Part shown: positions 54,374 through 64,000 of the stretch, one piece after another
How the letters are laid out: every line of letters starts with the position of its first letter
Position numbering within the stretch: the stretch's first letter is position 1
Assembly (NCBI GenBank): GCA_026874595.1
Contig: CM049322.1
Span: 42,768,340-42,832,339, forward strand
Origin: Sipunculus nudus
Lineage: Eukaryota > Annelida > Sipuncula > Golfingiida > Sipunculidae
Reading direction: 5' to 3'
Length of the DNA: 64,000 nt
Translations under genes and position numbers: made by a program
The notes under the pieces: generated by a model
What the model was told of the DNA's origin: nothing
Seen by the model: the letters and a program-made list of their open reading frames with translations, nothing else
Databases searched by the model: none

Positions 54374-56475
54374 ATGAACAAAGCTAACTTCAACTACTCT
54401 TAGAAAAACATTCCCATCCCTAGTAATCTGTCCTATACCAAATCCCTGATAAGTAAAGTTGAAAGCCTACTTCGGAGAATGCGATGGAAGGCATTCCATT
54501 TCGAAAACCCTGGTCAAACTTCAGATAAACAAAACTATGGATTCAAAACCACATATTCACCCCCTCATAGCGAACACCTCAGGGCATTTGAAAGTGATAT
54601 CTACGAAATGGTCCGGAACATTGAATTTCAGCACTCACACAATGCATTCCAGAAACAAATGGCCAATGACATCAAAACAATCAGACAATCTGACAATCTC
54701 CTAGTACAGGCAGATAAGACAACCAACCTGTACAGTATGCCGAAAGAACACTACAATAAACTTCTTACAGAAAACATCACTAAGACATACAAAAAAGCAG
54801 ACAGAAATATCTGTAAAAATATCAATACAGAAGCCAAAGAAATAGCCGGTTCCCTTAACCTAGCAGACCGCTTCGAAGTCATGGCCGAGCGCAATGCTTA
54901 CATTACTTTGAAAGACCACAAGGATAATTTTGAACAAAACCCCAAGTGCAGATTGATTAATCCAGCAAAATCTGAAATAGGTATCATTAGCAAAAAGCAC
55001 TTGGAAAAAATTAATAGCCAACTGAGACTGAAAACCAAACTCAACCAGTGGCAAAATACCGGACAGGTAATATCTTGGTTCAAGAAATTGAAGCTGAAAC
55101 AAAAATCTAAGTTCATAAAGTTTGATATTGTTGACTTTTACCCCTCGATCACAGAAGATCTTCTCATGAAAGCCCTCAAATTTGCCAAAACCATGGTCTC
55201 CATTCCAGAGGATGTTATCAAAACCATCCTGCACAGCAGGAAAAGCTTACTGTTTAGCAACGGTAACACCTGGGTGAAAAAAGATCACACTAGTTTTGAC
55301 GTCACCATGGGCAGTTTTGATGGCGCTGAAGTATGCGAAATTGTTGGTTTATACATCCTAGATATGTTGAAAAAGGAATTTGGTGTAAATGCTCTAGGCC
55401 TGTATCGTGATGACGGTTTAGGTTGTTTCCCCGACATGTCTGGACCCAAAGCAGACAGCACCCGTAAGAAAATGATCAAACTCTTTTCCAATGTTGGGTT
55501 GAGATAACCATTGAAACTAACCTGACCTGCACAGATTTCTTAGACGTAACATTTGACCTCCAAAATGACATCTTCTACCCTTACAGAAAACCGAACAATG
55601 ACCCTCTCTATATCCACGCACAATCCAATCACCCCCCAGCTATCATTAGGCAGATACCTATGATGATCAGTAAACGTGTTTCTGACAACTCCTGCAATAA
55701 AGAGCTATTTATGAAAGCCAAACCCATGTATGATGAAGCTTTAGCGAAAAGCGGGTTCTCAGAAAGCTTAAAATATGTTGAACCAACAGTGAAAAGCAAG
55801 AGAAACAGGAAAAGGAAAATAATATGGTTTAATCCACCCTACAGCCGTCATGTAAAAACCAACATTGGCAGAAAATTCATGAAACTAGTTGAAAAACACT
55901 TCCCTCAACATCACAGGTACCACAGGTTATTCAACAGGAACAATTTGAAAATTAGCTACAGCTGTCTACCCAACATGTCTAACCTGATCAGCAAACATAA
56001 TATGAAGGTTCTAAATTCTGACAATGCTGTGAATGCACCCCAAAAACAATGTAACTGCCGTAAAAAAGACGAATGTCCTATGAATGGTCAATGTCAGCTG
56101 AAATGCATTGTCTATAAAGCAACAGTTAGAACAGACAATGACGTGAAACACTACATAGGGTGTACTGAAGGTGATTTCAAGACAAGATATAATAACCACA
56201 AGCAATCCTTTCGGAACAGATCCCACGCTAAAAACACTGAACTGTCTAAACACATTTGGTCACTAAAAGACAACAATATCAATTACAAGCTCTCCTGGGA
56301 AATATCTGCCAAGGCAGCACCTTACTTCTGTGGGACTAGGAAGTGTGATCTCTGCTTGTCTGAAAAGCTACTTATAGCTACGGCCCCCCCTGGATCATTG
56401 TTGAACTCAAGAGCTGAAATTCTCTCCAAGTGCCGCCATCAAAACAAATTCACCCTGAAATATTTTAAAACCTAG
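54374..56475 (+). pseudogene. PLE RT/GIY-YIG protein, copy 19, nonsense plus frameshift
   Basis: It shares the codon-10 TAG (54401-54403), I167F and N354D with copy 16. In addition, one base is lost near 55499-55503 (TTAAAG has become TTGAG), shifting the frame at residue 377 and stopping at 55507, within RT motif D. From M36 only 342 residues remain. The 3' part is open again in another frame; its first ATG is at 55660 and it runs to 56475. This is the most damaged copy in the window. Confidence 0.92.
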
Positions 56476-57305
56476 CATTCGTACTCATATTCAGCGTGCC
56501 CCCTTAACCCCCCCCCCCCCCCCCCACACGAGGATCCGCTGGGCGGACTGATTTGTTCAGGTGGTTGTTCTCTCACTGCTGGCTCGTGGAGTCCATTGGA
56601 TGACAGGAAAGTTCTACTTTATCCTGGTCTAATGGGCTTTACGACCTTCAGCTAGGAGACTTGCACCACTTGGTATGGGTATAGTATATTTGCCTTTTAT
56701 ATTGTATATTTGCCTTGTATATTGTGTATTTTCACAGTATATGTGTATTTTTATCATATCATATGTATACTACTGATATGTTCACCGCTTCCAAGGCCCT
56801 ATTAGAAATCATTTCAATATGCTGATTGAGCATCCTGGTTATATCTTTGTATTATATTTACTATTTACTACATTATATAACCTCTTTGCCCTGCCCTGTT
56901 ATGTTCCAGTATCGCACGTGTACCCCGACCAATCCTATTGTGCACCCGAGAACAATAGGATCAGTGTCAGTCTTTCACATGCCCCCCCCCCCCCCCCCCC
57001 CGACCCGAATCGCACAAAGCATAATCTCGTAATCTCGTAAAGTCTCGGCTTTTCAAACCACGACGTTAGCTTCATTCTAACCACATTCACCTGATGATCG
57101 GGTCGCATCCCGTGAAACAGTCTGTTGTGAATTAACAGTGTTGTTTTTCTTCAGAGTTATACCGCTCTGGCCTAGCTTGTAGGCCATAGAGCACTTTACA
57201 TCGGAGGGTAACACTACCTTCTACTCCAGCTCCAGCGACAGGTACGTTGTCGAGCACTCTTGTTAACCCACCCTGTCCAGAAATTCACCTTGTAACATCT
57301 ACAGA
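56476..57305 (+). repeat. Spacer before copy 20
   Basis: 830 bp, the longest spacer, with poly-C tracts of 18 and 20 (the longest tract 2). No gene seen. Confidence 0.9.
57085..57132 (+). ncRNA. Hammerhead ribozyme, copy 20
   Basis: Unchanged motif; predicted cleavage between 57126 and 57127. Confidence 0.9.
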
Positions 57306-59408
57306 ATGAACAAAGCTAACTTCAACTACTCTTTGAAAAACATTCCCATCCCTAGTAATCTGTCCTATACCAAATCCCTGAAAAGTAAAGTTGAAAGCCT
57401 ACTTCGGAGAATGCGATGGAAGGCATTCCATTTCGAAAACCCTGGTCAAACTTCAGATAAACAAAACTATGGATTCAAAACCACATATTCACCCCCTAAT
57501 AGCGAACACCTCAGGGCATTTGAAAGTGATATCTACGAAATGGTCCGGAACATTGAATTTCAGCACTCACACAATGCATTCCAGAAACAAATGGCCAATG
57601 ACATCAAAACAATCAGACAATCTGACAATCTCCTAGTACAGGCAGATAAGACAACCAACCTGTACAGTATGCCGAAAGAACAATACAATAAACTTCTTAC
57701 AGAAAACATCACTAAGACATACAAAAAAGCAGACAGAAATATCTGTAAAAATATCAATACAGAAGCCAAAGAAATAGCCGGTTCCCTTAACCTAGCAGAC
57801 CGCATCGAAGTCATGGCCGAGCGCAATGCTTACATTACTTTGAAAGACCACAAGGATAATTTTGAACAAAACCCCAAGTGCAGATTGATTAATCCAGCAA
57901 AATCTGAAATAGGTATCATTAGCAAAAAGCACTTGGAAAAAATTAATAGCCAACTGAGACTGAAAACCAAACTCAACCAGTGGCAAAATACCGGACAGGT
58001 AATATCTTGGTTCAAGAAATTGAAGCTGAAACAAAAATCTAAGTTCATAAAGTTTGATATTGTTGACTTTTACCCCTCGATCACAGAAGATCTTCTCATG
58101 AAAGCCCTCAAATTTGCCAAAACCATGGTCTCCATTCCAGAGGATGTTATCAAAACCATCCTGCACAGCAGGAAAAGCTTACTGTTTAGCAACGGTAACA
58201 CCTGGGTGAAAAAAGATCACACTAGTTTTGACGTCACCATGGGCAGTTTTGATGGCGCTGAAGTATGCGAAATTGTTGGTTTATACATCCTAGATATGTT
58301 GAAAAAGGAATTTGGTGTAAATGCTCTAGGCCTGTATCGTGATGACGGTTTAGGTTGTTTCCCCAACATGTCTGGACCCAAAGCAGACAGCACCCGTAAG
58401 AAAATGATCAAACTCTTTTCCAATGTTGGGTTAAAGATAACCATTGAAACTAACCTGACCTGCACAGATTTCTTAGACGTAACATTTGACCTCCAAAATG
58501 ACATCTTCTACCCTTACAGAAAACCGAACAATGACCCTCTCTATATCCACGCACAATCCAATCACCCCCCAGCTATCATTAGGCAGATACCTATGATGAT
58601 CAGTAAACGTGTTTCTGACAACTCCTGCAATAAAGAGCTATTTATGAAAGCCAAACCCATGTATGATGAAGCTTTAGCGAAAAGCGGGTTCTCAGAAAGC
58701 TTAAAATATGTTGAACCAACAGTGAAAAGCAAGAGAAACAGGAAAAGGAAAATAATATGGTTTAATCCACCCTACAGCCGTCATGTAAAAACCAACATTG
58801 GCAGAAAATTCATGAAACTAGTTGAAAAACACTTCCCTCAACATCACAGGTACCACAGGTTATTCAACAGGAACAATTTGAAAATTAGCTACAGCTGTCT
58901 ACCCAACATGTCTAACCTGATCAGCAAACATAATATGAAGGTTCTAAATTCTGACAATGCTGTGAATGCACCCCAAAAACAATGTAACTGCCGTAAAAAA
59001 GACGAATGTCCTATGAATGGTCAATGTCAGCTGAAATGCATTGTCTATAAAGCAACAGTTAGAACAGACAATGACGTGAAACACTACATAGGGTGTACTG
59101 AAGGTGATTTCAAGACAAGATATAATAACCACAAGCAATCCTTTCGGAACAGATCCCACGCTAAAAACACTGAACTGTCTAAACACATTTGGTCACTAAA
59201 AGACAACAATATCAATTACAAGCTCTCCTGGGAAATATCTGCCAAGGCAGCACCTTACTTCTGTGGGACTAGGAAGTGTGATCTCTGCTTGTCTGAAAAG
59301 CTACTTATAGCTACGGCCCCCCCTGGATCATTGTTGAACTCAAGAGCTGAAATTCTCTCCAAGTGCCGCCATCAAAACAAATTCACCCTGAAATATTTTA
59401 AAACCTAG
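57306..59408 (+). CDS. PLE RT/GIY-YIG protein, copy 20
   Basis: Intact 700-codon ORF of the K/N/Q subfamily with protein identical to copies 1, 2 and 21. It opens an uninterrupted K/N/Q run to the right edge. Confidence 0.95.
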   Translation: MNKANFNYSLKNIPIPSNLSYTKSLKSKVESLLRRMRWKAFHFENPGQTSDKQNYGFKTTYSPPNSEHLRAFESDIYEMVRNIEFQHSHNAFQKQMANDIKTIRQSDNLLVQADKTTNLYSMPKEQYNKLLTENITKTYKKADRNICKNINTEAKEIAGSLNLADRIEVMAERNAYITLKDHKDNFEQNPKCRLINPAKSEIGIISKKHLEKINSQLRLKTKLNQWQNTGQVISWFKKLKLKQKSKFIKFDIVDFYPSITEDLLMKALKFAKTMVSIPEDVIKTILHSRKSLLFSNGNTWVKKDHTSFDVTMGSFDGAEVCEIVGLYILDMLKKEFGVNALGLYRDDGLGCFPNMSGPKADSTRKKMIKLFSNVGLKITIETNLTCTDFLDVTFDLQNDIFYPYRKPNNDPLYIHAQSNHPPAIIRQIPMMISKRVSDNSCNKELFMKAKPMYDEALAKSGFSESLKYVEPTVKSKRNRKRKIIWFNPPYSRHVKTNIGRKFMKLVEKHFPQHHRYHRLFNRNNLKISYSCLPNMSNLISKHNMKVLNSDNAVNAPQKQCNCRKKDECPMNGQCQLKCIVYKATVRTDNDVKHYIGCTEGDFKTRYNNHKQSFRNRSHAKNTELSKHIWSLKDNNINYKLSWEISAKAAPYFCGTRKCDLCLSEKLLIATAPPGSLLNSRAEILSKCRHQNKFTLKYFKT

Positions 59409-60235
59409 CATTCGTACTCATATTCAGCGTGCCCCCTTAACCCCCCCCCCCCCCCCCCCCCACACGAGGATCCGCTGGGCGGACTGATTTGTTCAGGTGG
59501 TTGTTCTCTCACTGCTGGCTCGTGGAGTCCATTGGATGACAGGAAAGTTCTACTTTATCCTGGTCTAATGGGCTTTACGACCTTCAGCTAGGAGACTTGC
59601 ACCACTTGGTATGGGTATAGTATATTTGCCTTTTATATTGTATATTTGCCTTGTATATTGTGTATTTTCACAGTATATGTGTATTTTTATCATATCATAT
59701 GTATACTACTGATATGTTCACCGCTTCCAAGGCCCTATTAGAAATCATTTCAATATGCTGATTGAGCATCCTGGTTATATCTTTGTATTATATTTACTAT
59801 TTACTACATTATATAACCTCTTTGCCCTGCCCTGTTATGTTCCAGTATCGCACGTGTACCCCGACCAATCCTATTGTGCACCCGAGAACAATAGGATCAG
59901 TGTCAGTCTTTCACATGCCCCCCCCCCCCCCGACCCGAATCGCACAAAGCATAATCTCGTAATCTCGTAAAGTCTCGGCTTTTCAAACCACGACGTTAGC
60001 TTCATTCTAACCACATTCACCTGATGATCGGGTCGCATCCCGTGAAACAGTCTGTTGTGAATTAACAGTGTTGTTTTTCTTCAGAGTTATACCGCTCTGG
60101 CCTAGCTTGTAGGCCATAGAGCACTTTACATCGGAGGGTAACACTACCTTCTACTCCAGCTCCAGCGACAGGTACGTTGTCGAGCACTCTTGTTAACCCA
60201 CCCTGTCCAGAAATTCACCTTGTAACATCTACAGA
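59409..60235 (+). repeat. Spacer before copy 21
   Basis: 827 bp, poly-C tracts of 21 (the longest tract 1) and 14. No gene seen. Confidence 0.9.
60015..60062 (+). ncRNA. Hammerhead ribozyme, copy 21
   Basis: Unchanged motif; predicted cleavage between 60056 and 60057. Confidence 0.9.
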
Positions 60236-62338
60236 ATGAACAAAGCTAACTTCAACTACTCTTTGAAAAACATTCCCATCCCTAGTAATCTGTCCTATAC
60301 CAAATCCCTGAAAAGTAAAGTTGAAAGCCTACTTCGGAGAATGCGATGGAAGGCATTCCATTTCGAAAACCCTGGTCAAACTTCAGATAAACAAAACTAT
60401 GGATTCAAAACCACATATTCACCCCCTAATAGCGAACACCTCAGGGCATTTGAAAGTGATATCTACGAAATGGTCCGGAACATTGAATTTCAGCACTCAC
60501 ACAATGCATTCCAGAAACAAATGGCCAATGACATCAAAACAATCAGACAATCTGACAATCTCCTAGTACAGGCAGATAAGACAACCAACCTGTACAGTAT
60601 GCCGAAAGAACAATACAATAAACTTCTTACAGAAAACATCACTAAGACATACAAAAAAGCAGACAGAAATATCTGTAAAAATATCAATACAGAAGCCAAA
60701 GAAATAGCCGGTTCCCTTAACCTAGCAGACCGCATCGAAGTCATGGCCGAGCGCAATGCTTACATTACTTTGAAAGACCACAAGGATAATTTTGAACAAA
60801 ACCCCAAGTGCAGATTGATTAATCCAGCAAAATCTGAAATAGGTATCATTAGCAAAAAGCACTTGGAAAAAATTAATAGCCAACTGAGACTGAAAACCAA
60901 ACTCAACCAGTGGCAAAATACCGGACAGGTAATATCTTGGTTCAAGAAATTGAAGCTGAAACAAAAATCTAAGTTCATAAAGTTTGATATTGTTGACTTT
61001 TACCCCTCGATCACAGAAGATCTTCTCATGAAAGCCCTCAAATTTGCCAAAACCATGGTCTCCATTCCAGAGGATGTTATCAAAACCATCCTGCACAGCA
61101 GGAAAAGCTTACTGTTTAGCAACGGTAACACCTGGGTGAAAAAAGATCACACTAGTTTTGACGTCACCATGGGCAGTTTTGATGGCGCTGAAGTATGCGA
61201 AATTGTTGGTTTATACATCCTAGATATGTTGAAAAAGGAATTTGGTGTAAATGCTCTAGGCCTGTATCGTGATGACGGTTTAGGTTGTTTCCCCAACATG
61301 TCTGGACCCAAAGCAGACAGCACCCGTAAGAAAATGATCAAACTCTTTTCCAATGTTGGGTTAAAGATAACCATTGAAACTAACCTGACCTGCACAGATT
61401 TCTTAGACGTAACATTTGACCTCCAAAATGACATCTTCTACCCTTACAGAAAACCGAACAATGACCCTCTCTATATCCACGCACAATCCAATCACCCCCC
61501 AGCTATCATTAGGCAGATACCTATGATGATCAGTAAACGTGTTTCTGACAACTCCTGCAATAAAGAGCTATTTATGAAAGCCAAACCCATGTATGATGAA
61601 GCTTTAGCGAAAAGCGGGTTCTCAGAAAGCTTAAAATATGTTGAACCAACAGTGAAAAGCAAGAGAAACAGGAAAAGGAAAATAATATGGTTTAATCCAC
61701 CCTACAGCCGTCATGTAAAAACCAACATTGGCAGAAAATTCATGAAACTAGTTGAAAAACACTTCCCTCAACATCACAGGTACCACAGGTTATTCAACAG
61801 GAACAATTTGAAAATTAGCTACAGCTGTCTACCCAACATGTCTAACCTGATCAGCAAACATAATATGAAGGTTCTAAATTCTGACAATGCTGTGAATGCA
61901 CCCCAAAAACAATGTAACTGCCGTAAAAAAGACGAATGTCCTATGAATGGTCAATGTCAGCTGAAATGCATTGTCTATAAAGCAACAGTTAGAACAGACA
62001 ATGACGTGAAACACTACATAGGGTGTACTGAAGGTGATTTCAAGACAAGATATAATAACCACAAGCAATCCTTTCGGAACAGATCCCACGCTAAAAACAC
62101 TGAACTGTCTAAACACATTTGGTCACTAAAAGACAACAATATCAATTACAAGCTCTCCTGGGAAATATCTGCCAAGGCAGCACCTTACTTCTGTGGGACT
62201 AGGAAGTGTGATCTCTGCTTGTCTGAAAAGCTACTTATAGCTACGGCCCCCCCTGGATCATTGTTGAACTCAAGAGCTGAAATTCTCTCCAAGTGCCGCC
62301 ATCAAAACAAATTCACCCTGAAATATTTTAAAACCTAG
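60236..62338 (+). CDS. PLE RT/GIY-YIG protein, copy 21
   Basis: Intact 700-codon ORF, identical in protein to copies 1, 2 and 20. No private change was seen. Confidence 0.95.
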   Translation: MNKANFNYSLKNIPIPSNLSYTKSLKSKVESLLRRMRWKAFHFENPGQTSDKQNYGFKTTYSPPNSEHLRAFESDIYEMVRNIEFQHSHNAFQKQMANDIKTIRQSDNLLVQADKTTNLYSMPKEQYNKLLTENITKTYKKADRNICKNINTEAKEIAGSLNLADRIEVMAERNAYITLKDHKDNFEQNPKCRLINPAKSEIGIISKKHLEKINSQLRLKTKLNQWQNTGQVISWFKKLKLKQKSKFIKFDIVDFYPSITEDLLMKALKFAKTMVSIPEDVIKTILHSRKSLLFSNGNTWVKKDHTSFDVTMGSFDGAEVCEIVGLYILDMLKKEFGVNALGLYRDDGLGCFPNMSGPKADSTRKKMIKLFSNVGLKITIETNLTCTDFLDVTFDLQNDIFYPYRKPNNDPLYIHAQSNHPPAIIRQIPMMISKRVSDNSCNKELFMKAKPMYDEALAKSGFSESLKYVEPTVKSKRNRKRKIIWFNPPYSRHVKTNIGRKFMKLVEKHFPQHHRYHRLFNRNNLKISYSCLPNMSNLISKHNMKVLNSDNAVNAPQKQCNCRKKDECPMNGQCQLKCIVYKATVRTDNDVKHYIGCTEGDFKTRYNNHKQSFRNRSHAKNTELSKHIWSLKDNNINYKLSWEISAKAAPYFCGTRKCDLCLSEKLLIATAPPGSLLNSRAEILSKCRHQNKFTLKYFKT

Positions 62339-63160
62339 CATTCGTACTCATATTCAGCGTGCCCCCTTAACCCCCCCCCCCCCCCCCACACGAGGATCCG
62401 CTGGGCGGACTGATTTGTTCAGGTGGTTGTTTTCTCACTGCTGGCTCGTGGAGTCCATTGGATGACAGGAAAGTTCTACTTTATCCTGGTCTAATGGGCT
62501 TTACGACCTTCAGCTAGGAGACTTGCACCACTTGGTATGGGTATAGTATATTTGCCTTTTATATTGTATATTTGCCTTGTATATTGTGTATTTTCACAGT
62601 ATATGTGTATTTTTATCATATCATATGTATACTACTGATATGTTCACCGCTTCCAAGGCCCTATTAGAAATCATTTCAATATGCTGATTGAGCATCCTGG
62701 TTATATCTTTGTATTATATTTACTATTTACTACATTATATAACCTCTTTGCCCTGCCCTGTTATGTTCCAGTATCGCACGTGTACCCCGACCAATCCTAT
62801 TGTGCACCCGAGAACAATAGGATCAGTGTCAGTCTTTCACATGCCCCCCCCCCCCCGACCCGAATCGCACAAAGCATAATCTCGTAATCTCGTAAAGTCT
62901 CGGCTTTTCAAACCACGACGTTAGCTTCATTCTAACCACATTCACCTGATGATCGGGTCGCATCCCGTGAAACAGTCTGTTGTGAATTAACAGTGTTGTT
63001 TTTCTTCAGAGTTATACCGCTCTGGCCTAGCTTGTAGGCCATAGAGCACTTTACATCGGAGGGTAACACTACCTTCTACTCCAGCTCCAGCGACAGGTAC
63101 GTTGTCGAGCACTCTTGTTAACCCACCCTGTCCAGAAATTCACCTTGTAACATCTACAGA
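62339..63160 (+). repeat. Spacer before copy 22
   Basis: 822 bp, poly-C tracts of 17 and 13, with a private C-to-T at 62432. No gene seen. Confidence 0.9.
62940..62987 (+). ncRNA. Hammerhead ribozyme, copy 22
   Basis: Unchanged motif; predicted cleavage between 62981 and 62982. Confidence 0.9.
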
Positions 63161-64000
63161 ATGAACAAAGCTAACTTCAACTACTCTTTGAAAAACATTC
63201 CCATCCCTAGTAATCTGTCCTATACCAAATCCCTGAAAAGTAAAGTTGAAAGCCTACTTCGGAGAATGCGATGGAAGGCATTCCATTTCGAAAACCCTGG
63301 TCAAACTTCAGATAAACAAAACTATGGATTCAAAACCACATATTCACCCCCTAATAGCGAACACCTCAGGGCATTTGAAAGTGATATCTACGAAATGGTC
63401 CGGAACATTGAATTTCAGCACTCACACAATGCATTCCAGAAACAAATGGCCAATGACATCAAAACAATCAGACAATCTGACAATCTCCTAGTACAGGCAG
63501 ATAAGACAACCAACCTGTACAGTATGCCGAAAGAACAATACAATAAACTTCTTACAGAAAACATCACTAAGACATACAAAAAAGCAGACAGAAATATCTG
63601 TAAAAATATCAATACAGAAGCCAAAGAAATAGCCGGTTCCCTTAACCTAGCAGACCGCATCGAAGTCATGGCCGAGCGCAATGCTTACATTACTTTGAAA
63701 GACCACAAGGATAATTTTGAACAAAACCCCAAGTGCAGATTGATTAATCCAGCAAAATCTGAAATAGGTATCATTAGCAAAAAGCACTTGGAAAAAATTA
63801 ATAGCCAACTGAGACTGAAAACCAAACTCAACCAGTGGCAAAATACCGGACAGGTAATATCTTGGTTCAAGAAATTGAAGCTGAAACAAAAATCTAAGTT
63901 CATAAAGTTTGATATTGTTGACTTTTACCCCTCGATCACAGAAGATCTTCTCATGAAAGCCCTCAAATTTGCCAAAACCATGGTCTCCATTCCAGAGGAT
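63161..64000 (+). CDS. PLE RT/GIY-YIG protein, copy 22, 5' part only
   Basis: The first 280 codons of the K/N/Q subfamily, open to the window edge. It includes RT motif A (D251) but is cut before motifs B and C and the nuclease. Confidence 0.93.
   Translation, partial: MNKANFNYSLKNIPIPSNLSYTKSLKSKVESLLRRMRWKAFHFENPGQTSDKQNYGFKTTYSPPNSEHLRAFESDIYEMVRNIEFQHSHNAFQKQMANDIKTIRQSDNLLVQADKTTNLYSMPKEQYNKLLTENITKTYKKADRNICKNINTEAKEIAGSLNLADRIEVMAERNAYITLKDHKDNFEQNPKCRLINPAKSEIGIISKKHLEKINSQLRLKTKLNQWQNTGQVISWFKKLKLKQKSKFIKFDIVDFYPSITEDLLMKALKFAKTMVSIPED

Larger units (their letters stand above)
1..64000 (+). repeat. Tandem array of full-length Penelope-like retroelement units (about 2.92 kb period)
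   Basis: The same unit repeats head to tail through the whole window, with ATG-to-ATG spacings of 2920-2932 bp over 21 intervals. No foreign DNA, target-site duplication or 5' truncation separates the copies. Units differ by a few substitutions, rare 1-bp indels and the lengths of two poly-C tracts. Both window edges fall inside a coding region, so the array is longer than 64 kb. PLEs are known to form tandem copies with LTR-like partial repeats, but a run of more than 20 complete units resembles satellite DNA more than ordinary PLE insertion. An assembly artefact is unlikely because copies carry distinct, ordered variant sets. Confidence 0.97.

Noticed and set aside
1..64000. CRISPR array
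   Set aside because: The repeat is nearly 3 kb with coding content and no short repeat-spacer pattern; the content is eukaryotic retroelement.
1..64000. Bacterial retron, group II intron or DGR reverse transcriptase
   Set aside because: C-terminal GIY-YIG nuclease, hammerhead in an LTR-like spacer, tandem arrangement and no ribosome-binding sites fit a PLE instead; no group II intron domain V/VI or template repeat pair was seen.
1..64000. Permuted PLE types with an N-terminal nuclease
   Set aside because: The nuclease motifs here lie after the RT (residues about 578-690), and residues 1-170 show no GIY-YIG residues.
1..64000. Concatemer made by assembly error or by sequencing an amplified circle
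   Set aside because: Distinct linked variants recur in an ordered way across units, which simple duplication of one read would not give; only spanning raw reads could fully exclude it.

Overview
The whole window is one head-to-tail tandem array of a single retroelement unit, all on the + strand. The unit is about 2.92 kb (start-to-start spacings 2920-2932 bp). There are 21 complete coding units, a 3' fragment at the left edge (1..915) and a 5' fragment at the right edge (63161..64000). No host gene, tRNA, rRNA or unrelated sequence is visible, so the array runs past both ends of the window.

Each unit has a 700-codon ORF and an 817-830 bp spacer. The protein carries a reverse transcriptase core (motif A around D251, motif B around residues 311-322, motif C YRDD at 344-347). 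This is followed by a cysteine cluster and a C-terminal GIY-YIG-type endonuclease (Y581, YIG 594-596, R605, H609, E664, N678). The RT plus GIY-YIG order, the tandem arrangement and a hammerhead ribozyme in every spacer together identify a Penelope-like element (PLE). This points to a eukaryote, most likely an animal; the species cannot be told from the sequence. An aquatic invertebrate or a fish is only a guess.

Spacer layout, 5' to 3': stop codon; first poly-C tract (13-21 C); GC-richer stretch; AT-rich stretch with a 20-bp direct repeat; a perfect 10-bp hairpin; second poly-C tract (10-20 C); a 48-nt hammerhead ribozyme ending 174 nt before the ATG; an 11-bp-stem hairpin; and the ATG, preceded by an in-frame stop 42 nt upstream. 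Without the two C tracts, every spacer is exactly 792 bp.

Of the 21 complete ORFs, 16 are open end to end. Copies 7, 8 and 12 share a +1 frameshift. Copies 16 and 19 share a nonsense codon at position 10, and copy 19 also has a 1-bp deletion. Linked variants show higher-order structure. Copies 7-11 are repeated as copies 12-15, with copy 12 a 7/8 chimera, and copies 15-17 are repeated as 18-20. Two subfamilies exist: K26/N65/Q126 in copies 1, 2, 17, 20, 21 and 22, and I26/H65/H126 in the rest. The array therefore looks like a coding satellite that grows by unequal exchange or block amplification, not a row of independent insertions. Copies are numbered 0 (left fragment) to 22 (right fragment).
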